Of a stretch of DNA of 64,000 bases, positions 42,600 through 53,921 are shown one piece after another. Below the pieces are notes generated by a model, which made no database searches, was not told the origin of the DNA, and was given only the letters and a program-made list of their open reading frames with translations. A program made the position numbers and the translations under genes. This DNA comes from Cladocopium goreaui. Lineage: Eukaryota > Sar > Dinophyceae > Suessiales > Symbiodiniaceae. The stretch covers positions 316,920 through 380,919 of the forward strand of contig CAMXCT020006495.1 in the NCBI GenBank assembly GCA_947184155.2, given 5' to 3'. Each line of letters opens with the position of its first letter. Position 1 is the first letter of the stretch.

Positions 42600-43815
42600 A
42601 AAAAAAGGCTTGACGCAATAGTGGGCCTCCACAACAAGCATACTATTGAGGATCAGGGTTGCTCATGGACTACCCCCTTGAAAAATTGTTTGGGTGCTGT
42701 TTTTAATTGGTTTTTAATAAGGCATCCTATATTTTGGAAATTAGACAATTTGAGAATTCCAAAAGAATGGAGCTAAGAAAGTAAAAATGAGAAAAGTATT
42801 TGCAAAGGATAGAAAACGGAAAGGAGAGAATGTTTTTTAGAATTTTTCACTTTGACGCAATAGCGGACCGCGACAACAAACATACTAATTGAGGATCAGG
42901 GCTGCTCATGGACTACACCCTTGAAAAATTGTTTGAGTGCTGTTTTTTTTACTGGGTTTTAATAAGGCATTCTATATTTTGGAGATTAGACAATTTGACA
43001 GTTCCAAAAGAGTGGAGCTAAGAAAGTAAAAAAGAGTAAAGTATTAGCAAAGGAAAGGAAAAGGAAAGGAGGGAATGATTTTGGATTTTTCACTTCGAAA
43101 AAAAGCTTGGCGCAATAGTGGACCCCCACAACAAACATACTATTGAGGATCAGGGTTGCTCATGGACTACCGCCTTGAAAAATTGTTCGAGTGCTGTTTT
43201 TTTTTAATTGGGTTTTAATAATGCATCCTATATTTTGGAAACTTTTTGGAGCTAAGAAAGTAAAAAGAGAAAAGTATTAGCAAAGGAAAGGAAAAGGAAA
43301 GGAGTTGAAAGGAGAGAATGATTTTGTATCTTTTTCAGTTCAAAATAACATTGACACAACAGCGCCCCCCCACAACAAACATATTATTTAGGATCAATGT
43401 TTCTCATGAAAACAGAAAAATATTTTCTTCAAAAATATAATAACAACATAATTTTAAAAAAACTGAAAAATTGAAAAAATAAAAATTTTTAATTAATTAA
43501 TTAGTTTCGAAAAAACGGAAAAACTTACCCTCCAAAAACATGACACAATAGTGGATCCCCACAACAAAGATATTTCTTAGGATCAATATTGCCCATGGAA
43601 AAGGCTGAAACAAATAATTTAAGAAACTCCAAAATAGTTAAAACATGAAAAATGAAATAAATTTAAAAAAAAAAGAAAAAATGAAAAATGAACCATTTGA
43701 AATAAGTTAAACAAAAGAGTTTAAAAATGGTTTTAAACAAATGAAAAAAGATAAAAACTTACCACCCCAAAAAAATGACACAATAATGCATCCCCAGACT
43801 AATCAGGCCACATCT
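42600..43815. repeat. Degenerating family A units and A-rich tail of the satellite
   Basis: Three diverged family A units (to about 43330), then A/T-rich sequence with two weak copies of acaacaaa-gatatt (43380, 43565). Nothing coding. Confidence 0.7.
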
Positions 43816-44172
43816 TTGTCACACACAATCTATCACACACAACTTTGTCACACACCATCTTTCACACGCATTTTGTCACACACCATCTTTCACACACAAC
43901 TTTGTCACCCACCATCTTTCACACGCAACTTTGTCACACACCATCTTTCACACACAACTTTGTCACCCACCATGTTTCACACACCACTTTCACACACCAT
44001 CTTTCACCCACATCTTTGTCACACACCATCTTTCAAACACAACTCTGTCACACACCATCTTTCACACACAACTTTGTCACACAACATCTTTCACACACAA
44101 CTTTGTCACACACCATCTTTCACACACAACTTTGTCACACACCATTTTTCACACACAATGTTACCCACCATC
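43815..44172. repeat. 29-bp minisatellite (ctttgtcacacaccatcttt)
   Basis: About twelve copies of a 29-bp unit built from tttgtcacacaccat and ctttcacacacaac, running to 44170. Because 29 is not a multiple of three, all three plus frames stay open with similar His/Thr/Ser peptides. No gene. Confidence 0.85.
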
Positions 44173-44185
44173 TTTTGAATTTCAC

Positions 44186-44500
44186 GTGGCAGGCTTGGCA
44201 CTTGGTGACATCCACCTGCGTTTTGCGTGGCAGGTGTGGCACTTGGAGACATCTACCTGCGTTTGGCGTGGCAGGAGTGGCACTTGTTGCATTTGGTGGA
44301 ACGCTTGGTCGCCGTTGTTCGCTGTTGGCAGGTGTGGCACTTGGTGGCATCCACCTGCGTTTTGCGTGGCAGGCGTGGCACTTGGAGTCGTCTACCTGCG
44401 TTTGTCGAGGCAGGCGTGGCACTTGGTGACATCCACCTGCGTTTTGCGTGGCACCGTGGCAGGCGTGGCACTTGGAGACATCTACTTGGCGTTGTTTAGC
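44186..44500. repeat. ~42-bp minisatellite (gtggcaggcgtggcacttgg)
   Basis: Seven or so units of gtggcaggcgtggcacttgg followed by agacatctacctgcgttt, with variants (tgacatccacc, agtcgtctacc). The same unit reappears at 47728-48655. No gene. Confidence 0.85.
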
Positions 44501-44990
44501 TGTTGCTTGGTAGCTCTTGGTGGTTCATGTCATGACCATCTTAGGTTTAGGTGGGCTGGGCAAAAAACAAAGGAGCCAAGTGTGGTTGCATTCTTGGATT
44601 CCAGAATGACCCAATGGTTCTAGAATGACCCAGTGACCCCATTTTTTAGATTAACCAACACCTTTACATTCTAAGTAGCCATGAGTCTACTGTCATTGTT
44701 AATTGGTCAATAATAGTACATCCATGATTTTTGGTTGTTTCCATCAATATGGAATTATTTTGCCATCTTCTCAACCAAATTCACATGAAAGACAAAACCC
44801 ATAGATATGTTATACATATTGTTAATGTAATAAAACCGTTGGCTCATTGTAGAACCCAAACACACACATTAAATGTGAAAGTGCCATTAAACGTGAAGTT
44901 TCAATAACTAATTCCATGGATCTGTGCCATACATGTCGTGAAGTGGGCCGCTGCTGCAGCAACAATTCATTTTCACCGCATCATGAATCA
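44501..44990. other. Unassigned stretch
   Basis: Ordinary-looking AT-rich sequence between a minisatellite and the next exons. One local duplicate (gacccaatggttctagaatg / gacccagtgacc). No exon, repeat or signal I can support. Confidence 0.4.
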
Positions 44991-44994
44991 ACGA

Positions 44995-45415
44995 AAAACT
45001 CCATGAATCCCAAGGGCATGCTGAGCCTTGGACAAGTCAAAGGGTTCTTGAACCCCAGTCTTGGACCCGTCCAACTCAGACTTGGAGAGCGGCAAAGGCA
45101 TTTCCTGGTCAATGCCTGGGAACTCCTGCAAAATTGTCTGGAGGTCAGGAGGTCCGCTTCTACCAGAGCGTAGTAGCCAGCATTCGTTGGGTCTGGAGTC
45201 GGAGCAGCCGTGGCTGACTGAGTTGCAGGCGACGACGAAGTCTTTTTGCTTGCCTTGGGACGCGTGGATCCAGGCTTGGCAGAAATCGCCGCAGCTGACT
45301 TCTTACGCTCTTCGCAGGCCACAGCCTTCTTGGTCTGAAGCTCCTTCTTCACCACCGCTTCGTCCTCTCCTTTCTCAACCCTTTCAGCGAGCTCTTTCAT
45401 TTCAGTCTTATTCAA
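44995..45415 (-). CDS. Two minus-strand exons, Lys/Ala/Ser-rich unknown protein
   Basis: Exon about 45415-45170: NKTEMKELAERVEKGEDEAV, VACEERKKSAAAISAKPGST, then a Ser/Thr/Pro-rich linker. After an acceptor (acaattttgcag, near 45132) the second exon, about 45130-44995, reads EFPGIDQEMPLPLSKSELDG and VQEPFDLSKAQHALGIHGVF. The composition is that of a charged, partly disordered protein. The plus-strand frame over the same bases is a shadow. Could be part of one gene with 46350-46053. Function unknown. Confidence 0.4.
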
Positions 45416-45726
45416 GCGCCCATGCGGAAATGTTCCGAATCTCAGAGGCTGCTACGGTCATTGCAGTGGCCAGCAACTTGGACAGTGTCTGTCAAGCACT
45501 TCCTGTTCCTACAAAAACACTTTGGGCCGACAGTGGCAAACAATGGGCATGGCTGTCACAGAGGGAATCGAAATGCAGCAGGTGGGACAGGATATTATGA
45601 CGTGCAACAGTGATGATAAATTGTAAATGCCAAAGTTAATAATGAACCACTATCTTATCATCAATTATATCATGAAGACTTGAGTGAGTAAGAACACTGG
45701 GCGTGCAACCGCTAAACGTCGCGCTG

Positions 45727-46010
45727 CTTACCCGGGTCTGGCCTGGGCTGGGATCTTGGGTAAGACAAGTGGGCAACGCTCTGTTACGCTCCAACGGGCA
45801 TGAGTAGAGGAACTGGGGGAATCCCAGTCTCCTTACCCGGATCTGGCCTGGGCTGGGAGTGGGTAAGGATAGTGTCAAAACTTGCGTGCGTGATGGGGCG
45901 GCGATTGTCCCAGTATGCTTAGCACATTCCCTACTATCCTTACCCGGGTCTGGCCTGGGCTGGGAGTGGGTAAGGGAACTGGGGAAATCCCAGTCTCCTT
46001 ACTCGCCTCC
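45727..46010. repeat. CTTACCC ... GGGTAAG bounded modules
   Basis: Three 36-38-bp modules, 45727-45764, 45832-45867 and 45939-45974, each read cttacccgg(g/a)tctggcctgg through gctggga to gggtaag. The intervals between them are bounded by the same motif in opposite sense: gggtaaggatag at 45861-45872 faces ctatccttaccc at 45934-45945 (12-bp perfect inverted match). A second spacer type, gaactggggaaatcccagtc, occurs at about 45808 and 45976. Confidence 0.7.
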
Positions 46011-46052
46011 GTTGATGCGGCCGCCAAAAAAAGCACTGACGACTGACGAGGT

Positions 46053-46350
46053 TCATTTTAAACCTGGTCCCGCCCGGGCTGTTCCGTCGAGCAAACGGTC
46101 ACTCAGCGTTGCAGCGTCCGGACCATTGGCAACTAGTCTCCAATGGTCTTCCTGTGCACTGAATTGAACTAAGCGAGAGTGGGTCAAGCCTTTCATCAAC
46201 ACACTTGCCAAGACATTGATGCTCATTGCACCGCCAAGGCTTGCATCCACTGCGCGCGCAGGAAGCTTGTGTTCCTCAGCTGCCCTTTGCATGGCTCTCA
46301 CAACTTTCTTTGGAACTCCTTGTGCTGCAGCAACTTCCTCAAGCAAGTCT
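46053..46350 (-). CDS. Minus-strand exon, unknown helical protein
   Basis: Open from about 46350 to a TGA at 46053: FQDLLEEVAAAQGVPKKVVR, AEEHKLPARAVDASLGGAMS, VLASVLMKGLTHSRLVQFSA, ending TARAGPGLK. Strong protein character, with a regular alpha-helical pattern. The upstream open sequence (to 46430) is made of TGTCCGTAGAC repeats and is not coding. It may be the last exon of a gene, or an internal exon whose donor I cannot place. No domain recognised. Confidence 0.4.
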
Positions 46351-46359
46351 TGAAACGCA

Positions 46360-46665
46360 CATGTCCGTAGACAGTGACATTTAAAATTGTCCGCAGACAC
46401 TCCCCACGGCATGTGTCCGTAGACTCTCAAATCTTGTCCGTAGACTATGATTTTCCTGTCCGTAGACCAGAACCAATGATGTGTCCGTAGACCCGCAAGT
46501 CAGTCCGTAGACTATGACTTTCCTGTCCATAAGACGAAGTGCAGATCTGTCCTTATACTTTAATTTTGTCCGTGGACAATACCCCCGTAGAGGTTCATTC
46601 AATGCGGTCTGTGGACCTTGGATCAAAAAATAATCAAACCTTGTCCGTAGACAAGTCCGTATTTA
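46360..46665 (+). repeat. Cluster of TGTCCGTAGAC motifs with variable spacers
   Basis: About twelve copies of tgtccgtagac or close variants (tgtccgcagac, tgtccataagac, tgtccgtggac), all in one orientation. Starts are roughly 20-35 bp apart and the spacers share no sequence. The flanking sequence lacks it. Confidence 0.75.
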
Positions 46666-47480
46666 AGATGTCCTTAAATATTCTTCGCGGGTTTACCAGC
46701 ATTTCCATGGCAAGGTAAACCGACTGCAGATGCGATGGCAAAAGATTTTGAGCCAAAAATAAACCTGCTGGGGCGCTTGGCTGTGGAAGTTGACCAAGGG
46801 CTCACAATAACAATTCAGCTGTTACAAGTGGATTTATCACGACTTTGCCCACATATAATTTACACACCATTAACAAAAATATATAATCATGGAATTTGAA
46901 ACTTATTATATAAAACCCCCGTATGGGGTATGCAACCTTACTAGTATGTTTTCCCTCTGCAGGCATTCTATGGATATCAGCTGGGACGCTGGGCAACACT
47001 GTTCCCCTGATCACTTAGATTGAAATAATGACGAGGTGGATGCTTTGAGACAAACATAGGACCAAGAGGACCAATGCCAACCAGATCTGTTCACGCATGG
47101 ATGTGAATGACTCAGTGGTCAGGTGGAATGTTTTTATAGATAACCAAAACCAAAATAAAACTGCTCACACTGTCAACCAGCTTAATACCTTGGCATCAAT
47201 GATGGTGGTGAATAGTTTCAGTGACAGACTGGATGCATACTTGAACACATCACACACATGCTCAAGCTAATCCCACCCTCCAGCCCAGAGGCTGCGGCAA
47301 CAACTGGTTTCTGGAAGAACCCCCTGGTTCCATGAGGGAATGACCTCAAGCACATGTGAACTGGCCTGGCTTTCACATTCGTACTATCAAAATTTTGTTC
47401 ATCATGTGCACATTCCAGATACGCTTCGGTGATCAGGATGGTGAAGACAATCACGGACATGATGTTGGAAAAATACCCAG
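46666..47480. other. Unassigned stretch
   Basis: No repeat. A minus-strand frame at 47460-47218 (MSVIVFTILITEAYLECAHD...) is open but follows an in-frame stop and has no supporting splice signals that I trust. Treated as unproven. Confidence 0.3.
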
Positions 47481-47484
47481 TTGA

Positions 47485-47600
47485 TTACGCATTGAAGACA
47501 ATGTCAACCTCATCACTGGTAGTTGTCTCCTGTGAGGCAGAGACCATGCTTGCATCATCGAAAGATCTAATTGGGTTTTCAGAACTTCAATCGGATAGCG
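47485..47600 (-). CDS. Short minus-strand exon candidate
   Basis: The minus strand reads ENPIRSFDDASMVSASQETT, TSDEVDIVFNA and a TAA at about 47489. It is acidic, Ser/Thr-rich text of protein quality in an otherwise unremarkable stretch. Could be a C-terminal exon. No domain. Confidence 0.25.
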
Positions 47601-47727
47601 CATGGACGGCTTGGCTTTTCCACAAACTACCGATGCTCTGAACTTTCGGGATTGAGAGCTTGAAGCCATTTAACTTAGCAACAAAAAAGACACCAAGAGC
47701 AACCAAGCAACTGCTAAACAACGCTAA

Positions 47728-48655
47728 GTCTACCTGCGTTTGGCGTGGTAGGTGTGGCACTTGTTGCACTTGGTGGCGCGCTTGGTCGCCGTTGGTCGCC
47801 GTTGGTCGCCGTTGGTCGCCGTTGGTCGCCGTTGGTCGCCGTCGGTCGCCGTTGGTCGCCGTTGGTCGCCCCGGGCGCCGCGCCACTTTGCGTGGCAGGC
47901 GTGGCACTTGGTGACATTCACCTTGATTTTGCGTGGCAGGCGTTGCACTTGGAGTCATCTACCTGCGTTTGGCGTGGCAGGCGTGGCACTTGTTGCACTC
48001 GGTGGCGCGCTTGGTCGCCGTTGTTCGCCGTTGGTCGCCCGGGGCGCCGCGCCACTTTGCATGGCAGTGGCACTTGGAGACATGTTCTTGCGTTTGGTGT
48101 GGCAGGTGTGGCACTTGGAGACATCTACCTGCGCTTGGCGTGGCAGGAGTGGCACTTGTTGCATTTGGTGGAACGCTTGGTTGCCGTTGTTCGCTGTTGG
48201 CAGGTGTGGCACTTGGTGACATCCACCTGCGTTTTGCGTGGCAGGCGTGGCACTTGGAGTCGTCTACCTGCGTTTGTCGAGGCAGGCGTGGCACTTGGTG
48301 GCATCCACCTGCGTTTTGCGTGGCAGGCGTGGCACTTGGAGACATTGACATCTACCTGCGTTTGTCGTGGCAGGTGTAGCACTTGTTGCACTTGCTGGCG
48401 CTCTTGGTCGCCGTTGGTTGCCGTTGGTCGCCCGGGGCGCCGCGCCATCTACCTTTGTTTCACTTGGCTGGCGTGGCACTTGGAGTCATCTACCTGCGTT
48501 TGGCGTGGCAGGCGTCGCACTTGTTGCACTTGGTGGCGCGCTTGGTCGCCGTTCGTCGCCCGGCACTTTGCGTGGCAGGCGTGGCACTTGGAGACATCTA
48601 CCTTCGTTTCACCTGGCTGGCGTAGGTAGATGTCTCCAAGTGCCATCTACCTGCA
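47728..48655. repeat. Second ~42-bp minisatellite array with a 10-bp sub-array
   Basis: The same gtggcaggcgtggcacttgg unit as at 44186-44500, about eighteen units. Several are interrupted by gccgttggtc blocks. The block at about 47785-47872 is nine tandem copies of gttggtcgcc. A cggggcgccgcgccac word follows three of the blocks. Long open frames in several registers are artefacts. Confidence 0.85.
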
Positions 48656-48667
48656 TTTGCAATTTCA

Positions 48668-49560
48668 TTTTCGACTTGGCAGCCACTTGGCACTTGGCAG
48701 CCACTTGGCAGCCACTTGGCAGCCACTTGCTGCAGCCACTTTGAGCAAGTGTCTGCCAAGTGGCTGCCAAGTGGCAGCCAAGTGGCTGACGGGGCAAGTG
48801 GCTGCCAAAGTGGCTGCAAGTGGCTGACGGGGGAAGTGGCTGCCAAGTGGCTGACGGGGCAAGTGGCTGCTAAGTGGCTGCCAAGCGGCTGGCTGCCAAG
48901 CGGCTGGCTGCCAAGTGGTTGCCAAGTGGCTGCCAAGTGGCTGCCAAGTGGCTGCCAATTGCCTGCCAAGTGGCTGATGGGGTGGTGACGGGGCAAGTGG
49001 CTGCCAAGTGAAGTGGCTGCCAAGTGCAGTGGCTGCCAAGTGACTGCCAAATGGCTGACTGCCAAGTGGCCGCCAAGTGGCCGACGGGGCAAGCGGCTGC
49101 CAAGCGGCCGGTGGCTGCCGGGTGGCTGCCTGGGCGGGTGGCTGCCTGGGCGGGTGGCTGCCTGGGCAAGTGGCTGTCAAGTGGCTGCAAGTGGCTGCCA
49201 AGTGGCTGCCAGGTGGCTGACGGGCAAGTGGCTGCCAAGTTACTGCCAAGTGGCTGCAAGTGGCTGCCAAGGGCTGCCAAGTGGCTGCCAAATGCTATCT
49301 TGAAAAAAAAGTGATTTTGTAGATTTTGCTTTTTTCAAGATTGCAGCAAGTGGCTGCCAAGTGGCTGCCAAGTGCTATCTTGAAAAAAAAGTGATTTTGT
49401 AGATTTTACTTGTTTCTTCAAGATTGCAGCAAGTGGCTGCGAAGTGGCTGCCTGAGCAAGTGTTTGCCAAGTGGCTGCCTGAGCAAGTGGCTGCCAAGTG
49501 GCTGCAAGTGGCTGTTTTGGCAAGTTGCTGAGGGGCTGCTTGTGGCTGGAAGTGGCTGCA
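48668..49560. repeat. 11-bp minisatellite (aagtggctgcc) with an orientation switch
   Basis: 48668-48735 has the unit as ggcagccactt. From about 48750 to 49295 it is aagtggctgcc, with variants (tggctgacgggg, tgcctgggcggg). 49300-49430 alternates short runs of the unit with the linker cttgaaaaaaaagtgatttt. 49430-49560 continues with a gcctgagcaagtg variant. No gene. Confidence 0.85.
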
Positions 49561-49929
49561 AGATGATGGATAGCATATTGCGAGACCAAAGAACGATTTG
49601 AAATCCTTGGCGATGAACAACCTTGAGCGTTCGGTCGACGTTGCCATGTGGCTCAAAGCACTGTTGTTTGCAAAATGTGGTAAATTATGAAGTTATAGTT
49701 ATAGTTCTTCACATTCCAACATGACAGCATGTATGTTGACAAAGTGGGTTGTTGGTTAATGTGTATATCGTTGGTTGTTATTTTTTGACAGTATGTTGGC
49801 AAAGTCGGTTTTCCACTTCAGCAATCAAACACAGCATCTACAGGACAATGTTTTTTTTTAGTGGTTTTCGGCTCCGTCTTACTCGGCTGTTCAAACAAAC
49901 CGCCCATACGTTTTGTCCAGAAACTTATT

Positions 49930-50340
49930 TGAAGCTCGCAGGCACTTGCCCCACGTGGTTGCAAGTGGCTGCAAGTGGTTGCTTGCGCAAGCAGCTGCAA
50001 GTAGCTGCTCTTTCGAAAATCACAATGATGCACGTTTGCACGCTTTGTGCAATGTTGAAAATAAAGTAAATTCTACAAAAGCACTTTTTTTCAGGATAGC
50101 ACTAGACAGTCACTTGGCAACCACTTGCTCAGGCAACCACTTGGAAGCCACTTGCTCAGGCAGCCACTTGCTCAGGCAGCCACTTGGCAGCCGCTCGCAG
50201 ACACTTGCCCCACGTAGCTGCACATGGCTGCAAGTTGCTGCTTGAGCAAGTAGCTGCAAGTAGCTGCTTTTTCGAAAATAAAAATTGTGCACGTTTGCAC
50301 GCTTTGTGCAGTCTTGAAAAAAAGGGTAAAATCTACAATT
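49930..50340. repeat. Scattered copies of the 11-bp unit in both orientations
   Basis: Plus-sense copies at about 49960-50005 and 50220-50265 flank minus-sense copies (gctcaggcagccacttg) at 50105-50195. A linker with tgcacgtttgcacgctttgt occurs twice (about 50029 and 50288). Confidence 0.7.
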
Positions 50341-50527
50341 CCCCACATTGACGTGTGGGGTTTTTGTTTTTCGTGCTGTATCCGCCCGCCCGCCGCCTCG
50401 TCCTCCTCCCGTCCTCCCTAAGCAAGAAATCCACGCGACGTGGCCAGAACGATGAGATGCAAGGAAACGAGAAACCAGAAAACCGAGAAAACCGAGAAAT
50501 GCGGCCAATAGTGCTAGTCTCCTCGGC

Positions 50528-50800
50528 GTTTTCCTCTTCTCGCGGTTCTCGCGTTTTCGTGGTTTTCGCGTTTTCGCGGTTTTCGCGTTTTCGCGGCTTT
50601 CAATGCTCTCGCAGTTTTCGTGGTTTTTGCGTGTTTCGCGGTTTTCGTAGTTTTCGTGTTTCGCGGTTTTCGCAGTTTTCGCGGTTTTCGTGATTTTCGC
50701 GTTTTCGCGGTTTTCGCTGTTCTCGCAGTTTTCGCGATTTTCGTGGTTTTCGTGTTTCGCGGTTTTCGCAGTTTTCGTAGTTTTCGCAGTTTTTGTTTTT
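50528..50800. repeat. 9-bp minisatellite (ttttcgcgg)
   Basis: Near-continuous copies of gcggttttcg with minor change (gtag, gcag, gtgg). The apparent Arg/Glu/Asn-rich (minus) or Phe/Arg-rich (plus) frames across it come from the repeat. Confidence 0.85.
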
Positions 50801-51094
50801 TGGCTTCTTGCGCCGTTCTTGTTGTTTTCGCATTTCCGCCTTTGATATTTCCATGCCATATTATTTTCAAACAGAAATCTAAATAGAGAAGTGCCGGTTG
50901 CCTTGTCATAACAGCCATTTGCAGACTTGCAAGCACACACACACACACTTACATTACATGTCTCTTACCTTTACATTTACAATCAACTATATAATCCTCC
51001 TCCGGGAATCCTCTTTAAAATCAGGGACGCCAGGGTCCGCATAAACTGATTTTTTTATGTAAACATTTTGTTGTCAGAAAACATTGGGGTCCCT

Positions 51095-53660
51095 GACTTT
51101 TTGATTTTATAGACTGGTGCAAGTACAGGGTGCCCCCCTCCCTTTTGATTTTATAGTGATTACTATGTTGAAAGTGGACTGAAGTGGACACGTTTCACTG
51201 GAGGTTGACTTTTTGATTTTATAGATATAAAAATTGTGCTTGAGTTTTTTAGTTTTATAGTGACAGTATCTGACAAGCAGGTTGGTTTGTGATGGTTTGC
51301 TGATGTTTGCATATGTTTGCTTAATATGTTTGTCATTGTTTGTCTGATATATATATATATAATTATAATTTTATATATCTATATAAGTTTATATGACTAA
51401 TTGTCAATCGCACACCATTTCCATTTTGCTCAAAAACTAGCTTGGCCCAGGGGTAGGGTCAGGTGACTATCAAACACCCTGCCGTGTCCCTATCGAATAA
51501 ATCAGGCACACAAGCGTCCCCCATAATCAGAAAATTATAGCGGTGGTCACCTGGTCTAAAAAGTGGTCACAAAACAAAATTCCGAAATGTCATGTTTTTT
51601 TTTTGGGGGGGGTTGTACACTTTGATTATAGAATAAAGTGATTGGTTGTGAACAAGGAATGCAATGGAAGAAGTTTTGATTTTATAGTTGATCTATTCTT
51701 GACGCAACAGATTGGAGGAGGCCGTGTTTTTGATTTTATAGTGTTTTGTTTTGTGGAGTAACAATGGATGATTGTGTCGTTGTTTTTTTTGATTTTATAG
51801 GTTGTCATTGGTGTTGTTTGATCGTGTTCAAATGTTTTTGATATTGTAGACTCAGTGTGACACTGTGGTGGTTCGTTGGCTCAAATTAAAGCCTGCAAGC
51901 TGACCAGGGGGTGCTGCAGGTTAGCAAGGCAAACAATGTAAATCTATGCAAATCCCATCAAATCACGGTCAATGATGCTTCAATGAATCATGCACACATC
52001 GTTGGAATACATTAGATAAATATCCTGGGGGTTCATGTAACATCCTGGCTGACACTAACACGTCAGAACAATAATTGCCTGATTGTTTTGATATCCCCTC
52101 GGGTATTTCAGCTATAAAATCAGGCGCAAGCGTTCCCCATAATCATAAGAGTATTGCAATCACCTGGTCCTAAAGGTGGTCACAAAACAAGTATTCAACA
52201 TCTCATGTTTTTCGTGGGGACTGCACACTTTGATTTCATAGAATAGAACGATTGATTGTGAACAAGGAATGCAAAGGCATAAATTTTGATTTTATAGTGG
52301 ATCTATCTTTGAAGCAACAGATTGGAGGAGGCTGTGCGTTTTGATTTTATAGTGGGACTTTTTTGGGGGGCAACAGATTGGAGGAGGCTGTGCGTTATGA
52401 TTTTATAGTGGGTTTATTTTGGACTAACAAATGGATGATCTTGTTTTTTGTTGTAATTTTATAGGTTTCCTCTGGTGTTGTTTGATAGTATTTGATAGTC
52501 TTCAAATGTTTTTAATATTATAGATACGGTGTTGGTTGGTTGGCTCAAATCAAAGCCTGCAAGTTGACCAGGGGGTGCTGGTTAGCAAGGCAAGCAATGC
52601 AAATCACATCAAATCATGGCCCACTATCTATAAAATCAGAATGCCTACCCTCTTTGTTGTTTGGCGTATGGTGTTTATGTTCTCTGCATACCCCTTTCTA
52701 TTTCCTATATACAGATATAATCACATATATAAATATATATCAATATATATTTAATGGTAGTACCCATGTATTGTTTGAAATGGAAATTTTAGTCAGATGA
52801 GGTCTGTGCACAAAGCGTCCAAAAATAATACAAAAATAAAGATCTGATTTCATAGAAGGCCTTTTGTAAACCATTTGTAGGCCAACATGTGGCTTATGAC
52901 GAATTCAGGGGGGGCCCAGGCACCTGACCTTTATAGAGATGTTTTTTATTTTGGCATGGTTCTGATTTGTTGGCCCACTGATCCTGACGTAATAGAGGGA
53001 AGGTTTTGAGATAAATTTGTTGTGTAACCGATCTCCGCATCCCGCTAACATCTTTATCAAGACCGACGGGGAATGCGTCTAACAAGCTGCCAATACAGCA
53101 GCTGACTAATGCGATAGTTATTGAGGTGATCCACATCTTAGAGATAATGAGAATATAATCAGTAGATAGATATGATAGGGCGAGGGAGAGAAAGAGAAAC
53201 AGACAGATGGATAGATAGAGATGGTTTCAAACTAGTTCTAGATTCTTGGGAGCCCTTTCCAAAAAAAAACAAAACATTATTTTTTTGTAGGTTCTTTTTT
53301 TTAAGGTTGTGCCTTTGAATGCGGCCGCTATAAAATCAAAAAGTTCCAGAAATTGGACTCTGTTCATATGTTTCCCGCCTCCTTGCCCTCTAACTCCAAA
53401 AGTTGGTCAATACACGCCTCAAACATCTTTGCCACTGTCCATATCGTTAGGCAGAGCAGGACTCCAAAATGGACAGTTCAGGCTTGAAGGGCCCCCAAAA
53501 AGATTTTTTTGATTTTATAGAGAGGTTTTGCTTGAGCACTGTGCGTGTTGACGTTGCTTTTCCATTCCCATAGCTTGAAATTGGGACGGATTGGGGATGA
53601 TTCGGAATCAGTGGGGGTACGTGCATGTACTGGGCTTCAATGTGGACCCATTGTCTTTAT
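51095..53660. repeat. Zone of TTTTTGATTTTATAG / CTATAAAATC motifs, left part
   Basis: About twenty copies, for example near 51100, 51148, 51217, 51673, 51728, 51790, 52110 (reverse), 52283, 52340, 52398, 52625 (reverse), 53328 (reverse), 53506 and 53655 (reverse). The block 51480-51910 is repeated at about 52090-52560 (offset about 609 bp; shared ttgtgaacaaggaatgcaa and gctgaccagggggtgctg-like text). No coding exon visible. Confidence 0.75.
53328..53520. mobile_element. 193-bp module with perfect 15-bp inverted ends (MITE-like)
   Basis: Left end CTATAAAATCAAAAA (53328-53342), right end TTTTTGATTTTATAG (53506-53520). The interior (ggactctgttcatatgtttc, ggactccaaaatggacagtt) is repeated, diverged, at about 59413-59603, 59752-59961 and partly 60040-60220. 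No clear target duplication beside it. It is non-coding, so if mobile it depends on an enzyme elsewhere. Confidence 0.55.
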
Positions 53661-53921
53661 AAAATCAAAAAGGTTCAACTAGACGACGGTTGGCCCGAGA
53701 GCGAAAAAGACGTTTTTCAAGCAGCTCTGAGTATGGTAGTCGTAAAAAATAGTCGGTGAATGGTTGGTGAATTTTATATGAGCTATGGAGGGGTAAGTTG
53801 TGAAAAGTAAGATTGATTAAGAAGAGGATACATGTGACAACCCATACACATGCACTGTGCTGCTTGGTAAAGGGCATCATATGACACGTGTCTTGCAACC
53901 ACAGGGAGACATAGATAGAGA

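Noticed and set aside
46360-46665. CRISPR-like look of repeats with unique spacers
   Set aside because: Repeats are only about 11 bp, spacing is irregular and the context is eukaryotic with no cas genes.
43741-48744. Several plus-strand frames of 130-290 codons
   Set aside because: Products of the 29-bp and 42-bp minisatellites; neighbouring registers are open with related low-complexity peptides.
50110-50946. Minus-strand 278-codon frame rich in Arg, Glu, Asn and Lys
   Set aside because: Covers the ttttcgcgg minisatellite and neighbouring repeats. Composition comes from the repeat.
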